From: Alopecurus myosuroides
Lineage: Eukaryota; Streptophyta; Magnoliopsida; Poales; Poaceae
Length of the DNA: 64,000 nt
Direction of reading: 5' to 3'
Assembly (NCBI GenBank): GCA_028641055.1
Contig: JAPCYS010000849.1
Location: 248,001-312,000 of the forward strand
Each line of letters starts with the position of its first letter. Positions within the stretch are counted from its first letter, which is position 1. The notes beneath the pieces are model-generated. The model worked only from the letters and a program-made list of their open reading frames with translations. It was not told where the DNA came from and did not search any database. A program made the position numbers and the translations under genes. Below, piece after piece: positions 33,677 through 45,519 of the stretch.

Positions 33677-33681
33677 GTTTA
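33677..33681. repeat. Target-site duplication of element E, left copy (GTTTA)
   Basis: GTTTA here and at 44608-44612. Confidence 0.85.
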
Positions 33682-36600
33682 TGTCACGACCCCGGACCCA
33701 GAGATATACATACTGTTATGTGCTCCTAGCCATGGACTCACAAGGGCTTCAGGGTTACCAGCCCCAGCCGCAACAAACAACAGCAGGCAGAATGGATTCA
33801 TCGGCACGTAGTCCGCATCCCCAGTCTACTACTCCTTGTATCCATGCTAGTCATAACCAACTATGCATATCAAAGCGTCCACGAATCGAATGAAACTGAA
33901 GGAAACGGGACCAAAGCTATACAGAGCTGCTATGTGTCCAGAAAGTGCAACAACAATCGAGGGTTACTGGGGTTACCTCGCCCCAGGCCGATCACATCGA
34001 CAGGCGGCTCGGACATGGATCATCGGCTCCACAACCCCTCGACTGCGACAACTATGCAGGCATAGCCAAAACTGTATAACAAAGAGCTTGAAACCAACAA
34101 CCGATCAAAGCAACACCCTAGACATGAAAGCTGTATTAAACAGGTGTTACTAGAGTATAGCTTACAAGCAGAGGTCACATGACCCAACATTACATCAGAC
34201 AACAGAAGGCAAATTATGTTGCTAATCAACAAGAACCAAAGAGGCCTAAGAGGCCGCAACATAAGGCGACGTCCCAGCCCATAGATTCCAGGCTGCTACC
34301 TGGGAACTCCAAACTACTCTTCGATGTCCACGTTGAATCACCACCGATGGAGTTCTTCTCCTGAACCAAATTAAGCAAACCTGAGTATGGGAGGTACTCA
34401 ACAAGACATAATTAACCTATTATATATCTGCTAGTTTCATAAAAGGTTTTATGAAGACTGATTTGCGTAAAGCAATGTTTGTTTTCCAAATCGAGGAAGA
34501 ATAGCACGTCTTGTAGAGGGTTTTCAAAACAGATGAGAAAGGACTCAACTCTTGTAGATCATCATCTTTTGAAACCACCAACTTCATTTCCCAGCATCTC
34601 ACTTGCTACAAGGATCACCCCTCTCGGCATCTCCGAGGAGGCACCCTTCATTCATTGTCAACATGTTTTACGTCATGTTCAAGTTGTCTATGGTCTCTAC
34701 CTTCACCAAGTCGTCCATAACCGTGGACACGGCTTTTCGAAAAGATTGCCCTGCAGGGATGTACACTTTACCCACACGTACCATCCGACTCTTAGGGCCA
34801 CATGTACGTTCTTCCATGGAACGCGGCAGAGGGTGGCTGGCCACGACCTTTACCTTGTCGAGCCCTATCCATGAGTCAACCCAAACATGGCCACCCCGTC
34901 AACAGGGAGTTGGCCACCTCCTGACGGCACCTGTTCTATGAGTCGGGATCAAGATCCGTGTACGTCCATCACTTTTCCCGGTCACGCCCTAAACACCTAC
35001 AAAAGGTTTTTGACTCACACGTAGATGGAAATCCCAAACTACGTGACTCACGGATAGAACCAAACAAGTTAGTTAGTCGAGCGCGGTTACTTAGACCCCG
35101 CGTGTGGTTGCACGCTCGGTCTTGGCTTCCGCCCGAAACCTTAGTCCTAGGGGTGGCAAGTATAGGACGAACAACCACTTCCGAAGTGGCCTCCTATCCA
35201 AGCCTTAGTCAGGTTAAACACACATAGCTCATCTTTCCACGTTATCCTGCCTTACTAGATTCATCCGCAACTCAGATTCATCAACCGGATGGAGCAGAGC
35301 TAAGCAAGTACACAAAGCTAAGCATAGCATATATAAGGCTCTCGCGATGCACACAATCAAACCTAGGCGGCTAGGAGCAGTGGATCATGGTATTTTGGCT
35401 ATGCAAAGTATAGGAGAACACTACCTACAGATACCAAATACTTTGGAATCGAATGCAAATACGAGAACCAAAAGTCATTGGAAAACATATATGAGCAGAT
35501 AAGAGGTTATGCTTGCCTTGGTTATAAGAAAACCAGATAAAGATCTTCAGGGATAAGTGCTTGACTTGTCGGTTAAGATCAAGTATTCGTCATTGGATTT
35601 GTTGGCCTTCTCTTCGGAGTCACGTTCTACCGAGGGGGAAACAACACCGAAAGAGAAATAACAATCAACACATGGCATCGATGCAATGCGCAATATGTAT
35701 GCATGAGAAAGTTAATGCAATAAATTAAAGCCCTAAACATGTTCGTTGGGTTGCTAGGGTTCATATGTCAGTTAGGCATGTTTATTGAAATTAACCCGAA
35801 CCAGACCCCGGAGGGGGTTTCGGATGGTTATGAAAGTGAGTACCATTTTAATAGCTCAAAAAGGTCTAACAACATCATAGCCAGATTGCATTTGTCATTT
35901 TGAGCAAATTGGTATATAACTTTTAATTTTCTGATTTTAGTGAATAAAAACTTATTTTCTATTTTTAAATGATTAAACAACATTAAATAATGTTCAAAAA
36001 TCAACTTTCTCAAACATATATTAAAATTACATATTCATGTAGATTACATTTTTCTGAACAAAACCATACTTTCCTTTTATTTTTCTGACTTATATTTTGG
36101 GAGATATTAATTATCCAAGTTTTATTTAATTTCTGAAATAGACAAACAGTAGAGGGCCCATATGTCATTTTAGTTTTCTTTTTCCAAAAAGAAAAGCCAG
36201 TTGGCAATGGTTCCCACGGTGATGTCACCATGACGTCATCGTGACGTCATGGGCTTGCCGTTGTGGCTCTGCCACGGATCGATCGATCGATCGAGCAGTC
36301 GATTCCCGAATCGAGGGATAACATGATGTCGAGGAGGCCACCGTGAACACTACAGAGGCGGCGCCGCCCGCTCTGCGTCGCCGGAGTTGCACCGGCGAGC
36401 GGAAACAATGGCGGCCGGCGACCGTCCTCGATGCGGCGGCGAACCAGAGAGCGGAGAAGGGAGCGGAGGCATCCACGAGGACCAGGAACTCACCAGGATG
36501 GTGACGGTGTGGACGGACTTGCGAGAGGGAGCCGGAACCGACGGTGGCAAGCAAAAATGGCCAGCGGCCGGAGATGGAGACGGCGCCAAAATTCCAGCGA

Positions 36601-37275
36601 GCTAGAGCTCCCTAGCTTGCTCTCGTTGGCTGGGAGAGGTAGGAGGAGGTGACGAAGATGACGGTGACCAGAGGAGACCGCGGGGTGGCCAGAATAGCGA
36701 CGGCGACCGGCGGCAAGGAAGAACTAGGGTTAGGGTTTCGATCTCCTTTTCCGGGGCAGAGAGAGGGGAACCGAGGGAGAGGGGGGGTTCTGAGGTAAGG
36801 TGAGCTCGATCGAGACGTCTCCCCGACGTCTTACTCCTTGGCGTGGAGGGAAGCATGAGGTGGCCGGCCACGCAGCTGCTACTGCATTCTGTCCAAGGAA
36901 GAAGAAGAAAGAAAAGAAAAGGGAATTACAATAACCCCCTGGAATTTTTAAGATTCACGAATAGGTCCTTCTCTATCTAAAAACATGACAGAAAACAAAC
37001 TGTTGAGGGCCTTTTTGAAAGGATAAAATTTGGCAAAAATCATTTTTGGAAAGCTCACAATAACTCCAACCCTGCCATGTTTTTCTTTGGTGAAATTGAA
37101 ATACTTTCCAACACAAAATTTTGGGAACCAAAATAGGTACTATTTGTGGGATTTTCTCAAACCATTTAAATTCACAATTTAAATTGGGTGAAACATGATT
37201 TAAATTTTTGTTTCATGCATGAATGATATGAACACAACACCACAACCCTTTGGTAGCAAAATTTGGGATGTTACA
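33682..37275 (-). repeat. Element E 3' LTR (left copy)
   Basis: Runs TGTCACGACCCCGG...GGATGTTACA on the + strand. About 11 substitutions against the right copy in the first 350 bases compared by eye. It carries a 41-bp segment near 34790-34840 (containing ACGTTCTTCCATGGAACGCG) that the right copy lacks. A GC-rich block (about 36230-36880) sits toward the LTR's 5' end in element orientation. Small ORFs in the block are not credible genes. Confidence 0.9.
36220..36252. promoter_or_regulatory. Three 11-bp tandem ACGT-type motifs in the E LTR (left copy)
   Basis: TGATGTCACCA, TGACGTCATCG and TGACGTCATGG follow head to tail with an 11-base period. TGACGTCA is the palindromic core bound by bZIP factors of the CRE/TGA type. 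The spacing of about one helical turn would put all sites on one face of the DNA. A GATC microsatellite lies 20 bases further on. Confidence 0.5.
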
Positions 37276-37280
37276 AATCT

Positions 37281-37290
37281 ACCCCCCTTA
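37281..37290 (-). other. Polypurine tract of element E
   Basis: On the - strand TAAGGGGGGT lies 5 bases before the TGTAACATCCC LTR start. Confidence 0.8.
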
Positions 37291-40200
37291 CAAGAATCTC
37301 GTCCCAAGATTCCCGATGGAGAAGAAAGAAGGAACACCGGTTTTGAACGATCTTCTTGAACCTTACTGTTCTTTTCTCGAAGAGGTTTATCCGTAGCATC
37401 TTGAAGTATTGAGCGGATACACCTTAGGTAAGAGGGAAACTCTTAGGAAATGATCTTCACGAAGATTGAGTTTCTCATGGGTAACTCATGAAAGGGATGT
37501 TCATAAAGAACGGTTGAGTTATCGTGCATGAAACACATCAAGATAACCGGGGGAATAGAAGATGGTTTCAAGTGTTCGGACGATTGGTCTTGAAATGATT
37601 TAGAATATGAGCTTTGCACAAGACTTTAAATCCTTTTGAAAAATAAAGTTTGGACATCTTATGATATCGAGGTTTCTTCAAACAGATAGCCAAGATGAAA
37701 AGGATGGTCTTGGATACCACGACATAATATCCGTAGACGAGGGAAATCACGAGAAAACACTGTAATCGTGAGTCGGAGAGAATTTGATACAAGATCATGT
37801 TCACTCTTCGGAGTGGACACGAAAAATAACGGAACTTTCACTCCGTCAAAACTTTGTCGAAAACTTTGTCAAGGATCGGGATGTTACTTCACGACAGAAG
37901 ATGAGTAACCACGGAATGTTGGAACACCGTAACGAAGGAGGTACTCTTGGTCACACCATAAAGATGAGCAACCAACGGGGATTGAAACACCGCGAGAAAT
38001 AAGGAATCTCTTTCCCGTTGCGGTTTAGACGTAGCAATACATCTACCACATCGTTAAGACTCCAGGGCTGAAGTGACTGACAAATTCACACAATGTGTGA
38101 GATGAACATAAATTCAAGTACAAACAACTTGAAAAAGGAAACTGATCAATGGAGGTTACAAAAAACCAAGAGATGGTTCTCACGAGGAACTAGTTTTCAC
38201 GAGAACAAAGGTTTTGGAGGTTCAACGGAGAGGTATTGAGGAGATCAACTTCCAAGTTACCCTGGATGTTAAAGATACCGACAGCAGGCCCATAACAAGC
38301 CTTCTATAGGTCATCAAGTGGAAGTAAAACTCCGTTTGAAAGAACGGTGAGGAAAACTTGTTAGAATAAGCCATACAAGAATTCTCACGGAGAGTGGTTG
38401 CTCTTACGGATTCAAAGAGATATGACATTAGGCCTTCCGGCTAATTGTGTCAACCACAACATCAACCATGCCGGATCTTAAAATAGACCTAATTCAATAC
38501 CCTTGAGGAAACACCAACCGTCTTGGCTGCTTGAGATTGAGCTCTGGTTAGTGGGTTGAAGAACTCAGACTCAACATGTTTGACCAAAGAGGTTGCTCCG
38601 GTTACCAACGAGACACATATGCTAGATTCTCAAGATATGGACTATGATGTCAAGCTCAAGAAGATGAGCAGGATTATAGAACTCAGGTATTAGCAACTTG
38701 TGAAAGACGGTTGTACCTACATGACTTACTTGCAATGAAACACATCGGAGTCCTTGTTGGGGAGATGATACAAAGATAACGAAGTTCATAGGCTTCTTCT
38801 CTTTACGAACAATCAGTCAGTGGCTTAGTGTGGATGTAAACTTCTTCGGATAGATGGAGGTAACAACCTACCATCTCAAGAGTAGTCCACACATGCATGA
38901 CCAACTTGGGGTTATTCCCTAAGGAACAAGGAAACTATACTCGGATCCATGGCGACAACTTTCACATAAGCACATGGACTGGAGTAAGCCACTTCGAACA
39001 TCCAGAACACAACTTCGTGATAAGACAAAGTTGGTTCTCGAAAGTTTCCAACATTGTTGCCAATGTTCAACATGAGCCTCTCGCAACTTGGAGAAAATAG
39101 GAATGTCATCGATGGGCTCGAAAACACACTTATCAAATCACTCTAAGAAGAGGGATTCATATGATATATGAACAAGGCAATACATTGGTCAGACCGAAGG
39201 ACATGAGGTATACTCGGGCCAAACACCATGAGTGAAAACACCATCAAGACAGTCCTTGGATCTTTTCTCGATTTGACGATAGCCCAAATCAAGCCAAGGT
39301 TGTAATGATAGCATGCCCACAAAGAGATACTATGATGCTTCAACAGGATGAGAACTAGACATCTCATTCCAACGGAACAAGTTAGGATGAGCTTTTGCCT
39401 TTCAACTCTCCAAGTTGTTGTTTAAGCTCAACCAACTAGTCCGGGATATTCAGCAGAGTTCCTTGGAGAAAGGAGTGGTTCAAACTACCCCTTGCTTAGA
39501 CATTACGGTCAGGTAAAAACCTGGTGATACTTCTAGAGAGACAACTAGAATATCACAACCTACCGGTATGTCTTAGAAATCGAAAGGAGGCATGCTTTTC
39601 AAAGCAACTGATATGATCTTGAGAGCTTCGCCATGAACCTAACTCTTTGACCAAGAATGTGCATCAGAATAAACGGATTTGGTAACACAGTCAACTTTAA
39701 ACAGAGGTTGGGTGACCAGTAGTGCTAAGAAGGATACAGATGTTTCCTTAGATTTTCCAAAGCAATAAGAATTGCTAGGAATATCTGGTACACACATCAA
39801 CGCATAGACCCATCATACTCAAGCATTTCAGGCTTGGAGGAAGGGTGAGTGAATAGGTGTAGGAGCACCACTTCATCGATGAGGCCATGAAACTCAACAC
39901 AACCTCTTGATATAGAAGAGTGTGATACTCGAAGGTAGAACAGAATAGAAGCTAATGAAACTTCTTTATTCTGTGGATTACAAAACTTTGACCTGGTTCT
40001 AGAGATGAACGAGGTACTGGAGTTTGTTTCTCCTAACATTCCAAGGTGGAATGTTTTGACAGAAAACAAGAGAAAATGCATTGGAAGAATCCAACACCAT
40101 ATGTAACTTGGTTTCCAAACAACGGACAAAATTCGGAAAGCAACTAAAGAGTAGAAACGTGCTCTGGAAAATCTTGAGATCACGTTGGATGCACGGGGTA

Positions 40201-41039
40201 ATACTCATGTGTAGAACCCATGCCAAAAGGTTTGTATAGCTGAACCAAGAACAAAGATATGAGAATCATAAAGAACACTCTTTTTTGTGATCCCTTTTTA
40301 TTCCAAAAGAAAGCCTATGACTAGGAGAGTTGGAATTTACCTAGCCATCCCGAGGTAGAACAGATTCTTCGGGATCCAAAGAAACAGAACTTGGGTTAAA
40401 GGTCAGCATCCTGTACTGATAGAGTGAGCATCACATGGTTATGAAACAACATGTTTCAACCCACCACAATTCAGCACGTTTCATGACCTTCGGTTCAAGT
40501 CCAAGATTAAAAACCAAAAGAAAGGAGTAACTACAATCTGAGTGCCTTGAAGGACACTACGAATAACAATCACAGAATTTCTTTCAAAAGACACACATAA
40601 CTCCGGAAGAACTTGAGCAGAGGATAACAGATACATTCGAGATGAAAAGGAAATCTCGAGGTTCAGAATTTTGAGACTTTAGAGCAGGAGTATGTGGAAC
40701 CCAAGAAAACTCTGAGAGATTATGATGGAAAGGAATCTCCCAGTTTACGAGATAACGGGAAAAAAACACACACGACTCTAGAAACTTTAACACTAGGTCA
40801 ACTTGGGTAAACGACGTCCTTGCCCAAAGAAGGCACCTAGGTTTTGAATGACTAGAAGAGATAGCAGAACCTTTTCAAACCAAAACAGGTAAGGAGACCC
40901 AGAGTTAGAGCGATACCAGATACGGAGTAAAGAGAATCCTAAGAAGGTTTTTCACTATCCATTTTGGAGTTTCAAACTAGTTTTCACAAACACTAGACTC
41001 AACATCGACCAAGAGTAAGGTTTTCCTACAGGCAGTCCT
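37291..41039 (-). other. Non-coding interior of element E
   Basis: 3.7 kb with no ORF above about 130 codons on either strand and no recognisable gag or pol motif. Purine-rich on the + strand. Presumably it serves as packaging signal and spacer. I cannot see whether it derives from decayed coding sequence. Confidence 0.65.
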
Positions 41040-41051
41040 GCTCTGATACCA
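41040..41051 (-). other. Primer-binding site of element E (initiator tRNA-Met type)
   Basis: TGGTATCAGAGC on the - strand, five bases from the LTR edge, identical to that of element A at 967-978. The sequence after it (AGGACTGCCTGTAGGA) resembles the leader of A. Confidence 0.9.
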
Positions 41052-41056
41052 AGACA

Positions 41057-44000
41057 TGTCACGACCCCGGACCCAGAGATATACATACTGTTATGTGCTC
41101 CTAGCCATGGACTCACAAGGGTTTCAGGGTTACCAGCCCCGGCCGCAACAAACAACAGCAGGCAGACTGGATTCATCGGCACGTAGTCCGGATCCCCAGT
41201 CTACTACTCCTTGTATCCATGCTAGTCATAATTAACTATGCATATCAAAGCGTCCACGAATCGAATGAAACTGAAGGAAATGGGACCAAAGCTATACAGA
41301 GATGCTATGTGTCCAGAAAGTGCAACAACAATCGAGGGTTACTGGGGTTACCTCGCCCCAGGCCGATCACATCGACAGGAGGCTCAGACATGGATCATTG
41401 GCTCCACAACCCCTCGACTGCGACAACTATGCAGGTATAGCCAAAACTGTATAACAAAGAGCTCGAAACCAACAACCGATCAAAGCAACACTCTAGACAT
41501 GAAAGTTGTATTAAACAGGTGTTACTAGAGTATAGCTTACAAGCAGAGGTCACATGACCCAACATTGCATCAAACAACGGAAGGCAAATTATGTTGCTAA
41601 TCAACAAGAACCAAAGAGGCCTAAGAGGCCGCAACATAACGCGACGTCCCAACCCATAGATTCCAGGCTGTACCTGGGAACCCCAAACTACTCGTCGATG
41701 TCCACGTTGAATCACCACCGATGGAGTTCTTCGCCTGAACCAAAATTAAGCAAACCTGAGCACGGGAGGTACTCAACAAGACTTAATTAACCTATTATAT
41801 ATCTGCTAGTTTCATAAAGGGTTTTATGAAGGCTGATTTGCGTAAAGCAATGTTTGTTTTCCAAATCGAGGAAGAATAGGACGTCTTGTAGAGGGTTTTC
41901 AAAACAGATGAGAAAGGACTCAACTCTTGTAGATCATCATCTTTTGAAACCACCAACTTCATTTCCCAGCATCTCACTTGCTACAAGGATCACCCCTCTC
42001 GGCATCTCCGAGGAGGCACCCTTCATTCATTGTCAACATGTTTTACGTCATGTTCAAGTTGTCTATGGTCTCTACCTTCACCAAGTCGTCCATAACCGTG
42101 GACACGGCTTTTCGAAAAGATTGCCCTGCAGGGATGTACACTTTACCCACACGTACCATCTGACTCTTGGCTGGCCACGACCTTTACCTTGTCGATCCCT
42201 ACCCATGAGTCAACCCAAACAGGGCCACCCCGTCAACAGGGAGTTGGCCACCTCCTGACGGCACCTGTTCTGTGAGTCGGGATCAAGATCCGTGTACGTC
42301 CATCACTTGTCCCGGTCATGCCCTAAACACCTCCAAAAGGTTTTTGACTCACACGCAGATGGAAATCCCAAACTACGTGACTCACGGATAGAACCGAACA
42401 AGTTAGTTAGTCGAGCGCGGTTACTTAGACCCCGCGTGTGGTTGCACGCTCAGTCTTGGCTTCTGCCCGAAACCTTAGTCCTAGGGGTGGCAAGTATAGG
42501 ACGAACAAACACTTCCCAAGTGGCCTCCTATCCAAGCCTTAGTCAGGTTAAACACACATAGCTCATCTTTCCATGTTATCCTACCTTACTAGATTCATCC
42601 GCAACTCTGATTCATCAACCGGATGGAGCAGAGCTAAGCAAGTACACAAAGCTAAGCATAGCATATATAAGGCTCTAGCGATGTGCACAATCAAACCTAG
42701 GCGGCTAGGAGCAGTGGATCATGGTATTTTGGCTATGCAAATTATAGGAGAACACGACCTACAGACACCAAATACTTTGGAATCGAATGCAAATACGAGA
42801 ACCAAAAATCATTGGAAAACATATATGAGCAGATAAGAGGTTATGCTTGCCTTGGTTATAAGAAAACCAGATAAAGATCTTCAGGGATAAGTGCTTGACT
42901 TGTCGGTTAAGATCAAGTATTCGTCATTGGATTTGTTGGCCTTCTCTTCGGAGTCACGTTCTACCAAGGGGGAAACGACACCGAAAGAGAAATAACAATC
43001 AACACATGGCATCGATGCAATGCGCAATATGTATGCATGAGAAAGTTAATGCAATAAATTAAAGCCCTAAACATGTTCGTTGGGTTGCTAGGGTTCATAT
43101 GTCAGTTAGGCATTTTTATTAAAATTAACCCGAACCAAACCCCGGAGGGGGTTTCGGATGGTTATGAAAGTGAGTACCATTTTAACAGCTTAAAAAGGTC
43201 TAAAAACATCATAGCCAGATTGCATTTGTCATTTTGAGCAAATTGGTATATAACTTTTAATTTTCTGATTTTAGTGAATAAAAACTTATTTTCTATTTTT
43301 AAATGATTAAACAACATTAAATAATTTTGAAAAATCAACTTTCTCAAACATATATGAAAATTACATATTCATGTAGAGTACATTTTTCTGAACAAAACCA
43401 TACTTTCCTTTTATTTTTCTGACTTATATTTTGGGAGATATTAATTATCCAAGTTTTATTTAATTTCTGAAATAGGCAAACAGTAGAGGGCCCACGTGTC
43501 ATTTTAGTTTTTTTTTTTTTAAGAAAAGCCAGTTGGCAATGGGGCCCTCGATGATGTCACCATGACGTCACCGTGACGTCATGGGCTGGCCGTTGTGGCT
43601 CTGCCACGGATCGATCGATCGATCGAGCAGTCGATTCCCGAATCGAGGGATAGCATGAGGTCGAGGAGGCCACCGTGAACACTACAGAGGCGGCGCCGCC
43701 CGCTCTGCGTTGCCGGAGTTGCGCCGGTGAGCGGAAACAATGGCGGCCGGCGACCGTCCTCGATGCGGCGGCGAACCAGAGAGCGGAGAAGGGAGCGGAG
43801 GCATCCACGAGGACCAGGAACTCACCAGGAGGGTGACGGTGTGGACGGACTTGCGAGTGGGAGCCGGAATCGACGGCGGCAAGCAAAAATGGCCGGCGGC
43901 CGGAGATGGAGACGGCGCCAAAATTCCGGCGAGCTAGAGCTCCCTAGCTTGCTCTCGTTGGCTGGGAGAGGTAGGAGGAGGTGACGAAGATGACGGTGAC

Positions 44001-44607
44001 CAGAGGAGACCGCGGGGTGGCCGGAATAGCGACGGCGACCGGCGGCAAGGAAGAACTAGGGTTAGGGTTTCGATCCCCTTTTCCGGGGCACAGAGAGGGG
44101 AACCGAGGGAGAGGGGGGGTTCTGAGGTAAGGTGAGCTCGATCGAGACGTCTCCCCGACGTCTTACTCCTCGGCGTGGAGGGAAGCATGAGGTGGCCGGC
44201 CACGCAGCTGCTACTGCATTCTGTCCAAGGAAGAAGAAGAAAGAAAAGAAAAGGGAATTACAATAACCCCCTAGAATTTTTAATATTCACGAAGAGGTCC
44301 TTCTCTATCTAAAAACATGACAGAAAACAAACTGTTGAGGGCCTTTTTGAAAGGATAAAATTTGGCAAAAATCATTTTTGGAAAGCTCACAAAAACTCCA
44401 ACCCTGCCATGTTTTTCTTTGGTGAAATTGAAATACTTTCCAACACAAAATTTTGGGAAACAAAATAGGTACTATTTGTGGGATTTTCTCAAACCATTTA
44501 AATTCACAATTTAAATTGGTTGAAACATGATTTAAATTTTTGTTTCATGCATGAATGATATGAACACAACACCACGACCCTTTGGTAGCAAAATTTGGGA
44601 TGTTACA
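41057..44607 (-). repeat. Element E 5' LTR (right copy)
   Basis: 3,551 bp, shorter than the left copy mainly through the 41-bp gap near 42168. Ends adjoin the primer-binding site (left) and the GTTTA duplication (right). Confidence 0.9.
43552..43584. promoter_or_regulatory. Three 11-bp tandem ACGT-type motifs in the E LTR (right copy)
   Basis: Same three units as 36220-36252: TGATGTCACCA, TGACGTCACCG, TGACGTCATGG. One core has changed (T to C) but the period is kept. Confidence 0.5.
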
Positions 44608-44612
44608 GTTTA
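44608..44612. repeat. Target-site duplication of element E, right copy (GTTTA)
   Basis: Matches 33677-33681. Confidence 0.85.
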
Positions 44613-45519
44613 GATGGAGGGGAGCACGGTGAGTCTTTTTGTGGTAGCGCCGCCATTTTTGGGTCGCCGGCGACGGCGGCCATCCGTAACAGCGGCCGGG
44701 GGTGGTGTTTGGTGATGATGAAGAAATTGAGTGCAATTGATAAAACAAAAATCATGGGCATGCTCGTGAGCTCACCAAGAACGTGATGATACCAACAGTG
44801 AAGCTCGAGGTGGCGGGAAATGGTGGCGGCATGCAGAATCGGTGGCGGACAAACGCGGGGAAGAAGACCCCGATTCAGCTCCTTACGGGCATTCCGGCAA
44901 GCGAGACTCGACGGAGTGGTAGAGGAGGACGAGGCGCTACTCTGGTGGCTTCTAATCGGCCGGAGATGGCCGGAGTTTCTAGCACACGGGGGTAGCCGTC
45001 TTTGCTAGGGTTTCGTTCGAAAAAAAACGGAGAGAGGGGGGAACTGCAAGGGGAAGTGATGAAGGGAGTCATGGCGTCTCCGTGTAGGTATTGTACTTGC
45101 AAGGGAGCAGGCAGCAAGGCATGAGGTGGTGAGGTCAACGTCGGGGACCTTCTTGCCTTCTGGCACAAGGTGGAAGAAGATAGGGAACATTTTGCATAGA
45201 ACTCCCTGCATGTTTGGAAACTGCAATGAAGCCGGTGGTATTATAAAATAGGACCTCTTTAACTAAATTTGAGGGTCTTTTGTAAAGATAAAAATTGGGG
45301 AAAATATGATTTGAAAACCTTATAAAATATCCAACCTCACCATGTTTTGTTTTTCCAAATTTGAAGTTCTTTTCGAATTCAAACTTTCATTGATCACTTT
45401 AAGTGATTTTTGGTCAATTTTTATTAAATTTTAAATTCAAAGTTGGTTTAAAATTTTCATGTATGCTATAACATGAACACAACACTGCAAACCTTTTATT
45501 AAAAAGGTGGGATGTTACA
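44608..45519 (-). repeat. Fragment F: truncated LTR related to element E
   Basis: Ends GGTGGGATGTTACA at 45519, the same LTR edge as E, preceded by matching text (ATGAACACAACACTGCAAACC). Its GC-rich middle (44620-45000, AGCGCCGCCATTTTTGGG and CGACGGCGGCC) corresponds to the GC-rich block of E. Clearly diverged from E, so a related but separate family. The rest of this LTR is missing to the left: E inserted at its edge, and across E the next sequence is element B's gag. Small ORFs here are not credible genes. Confidence 0.7.

Larger units (their letters stand above)
6567..33681 (-). mobile_element. Element B: Tat-lineage Ty3/gypsy element, interrupted by C and truncated at both ends
   Basis: Retained parts are 6567-13933 and 33126 to about 33681; 13934-33125 is the inserted element C. 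Read on the - strand: gag N-terminus (33516-33126), rest of gag (13933-12200), protease, RT, RNase H, archaeal-type RNase H, integrase (to 8196), non-coding gap, then the 3' end of the antisense ORF. Neither LTR is present. In the integrase core B and C differ at about 11 of 185 residues by eye, so they belong to one family. The exact right edge lies between about 33645 and 33681. Confidence 0.85.
33682..44607 (-). mobile_element. Element E: LARD-type non-autonomous retrotransposon
   Basis: LTRs of 3,594 bp (33682-37275) and 3,551 bp (41057-44607) flank a 3.8-kb interior without coding capacity; GTTTA duplications flank the whole. Orientation is - strand: primer site next to the right LTR, polypurine tract next to the left LTR. 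On the - strand the LTR starts TGTAACATCCC, the same start as element A, and the primer site is the same initiator-Met type. That makes a Tekay/Del chromovirus the likely source of the proteins that moved it. Large LTRs with a non-coding middle define LARDs. Confidence 0.85.

Noticed and set aside
6567..33681. LTRs for element B
   Set aside because: Sequence near both edges (6540-6600 and 33600-33681) has no 480-bp LTR, no primer site and no TG/CA ends, so B is recorded as truncated.
36275..36300. GATC microsatellite (GGATCGATCGATCGATCG) in the E LTR as a notable repeat
   Set aside because: A very short run present in both LTRs; ordinary slippage sequence.
36350..36870. GC-rich ORFs on both strands in the left LTR of E that look like short Arg/Gly-rich or Pro/Ser-rich proteins
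   Set aside because: They sit in an LTR, recur in the other LTR with frame differences, have no domain, and arise from high GC content with few stops.
37291..41039. Possible decayed gag-pol in the E interior
   Set aside because: I found no RT, integrase, protease or zinc-knuckle motif in any frame; called non-coding.
44613..45170. Small ORFs resembling a plant gene 5' exon (Gly/Arg-rich)
   Set aside because: The segment is part of a truncated LTR ending GATGTTACA at 45519, not a host gene.
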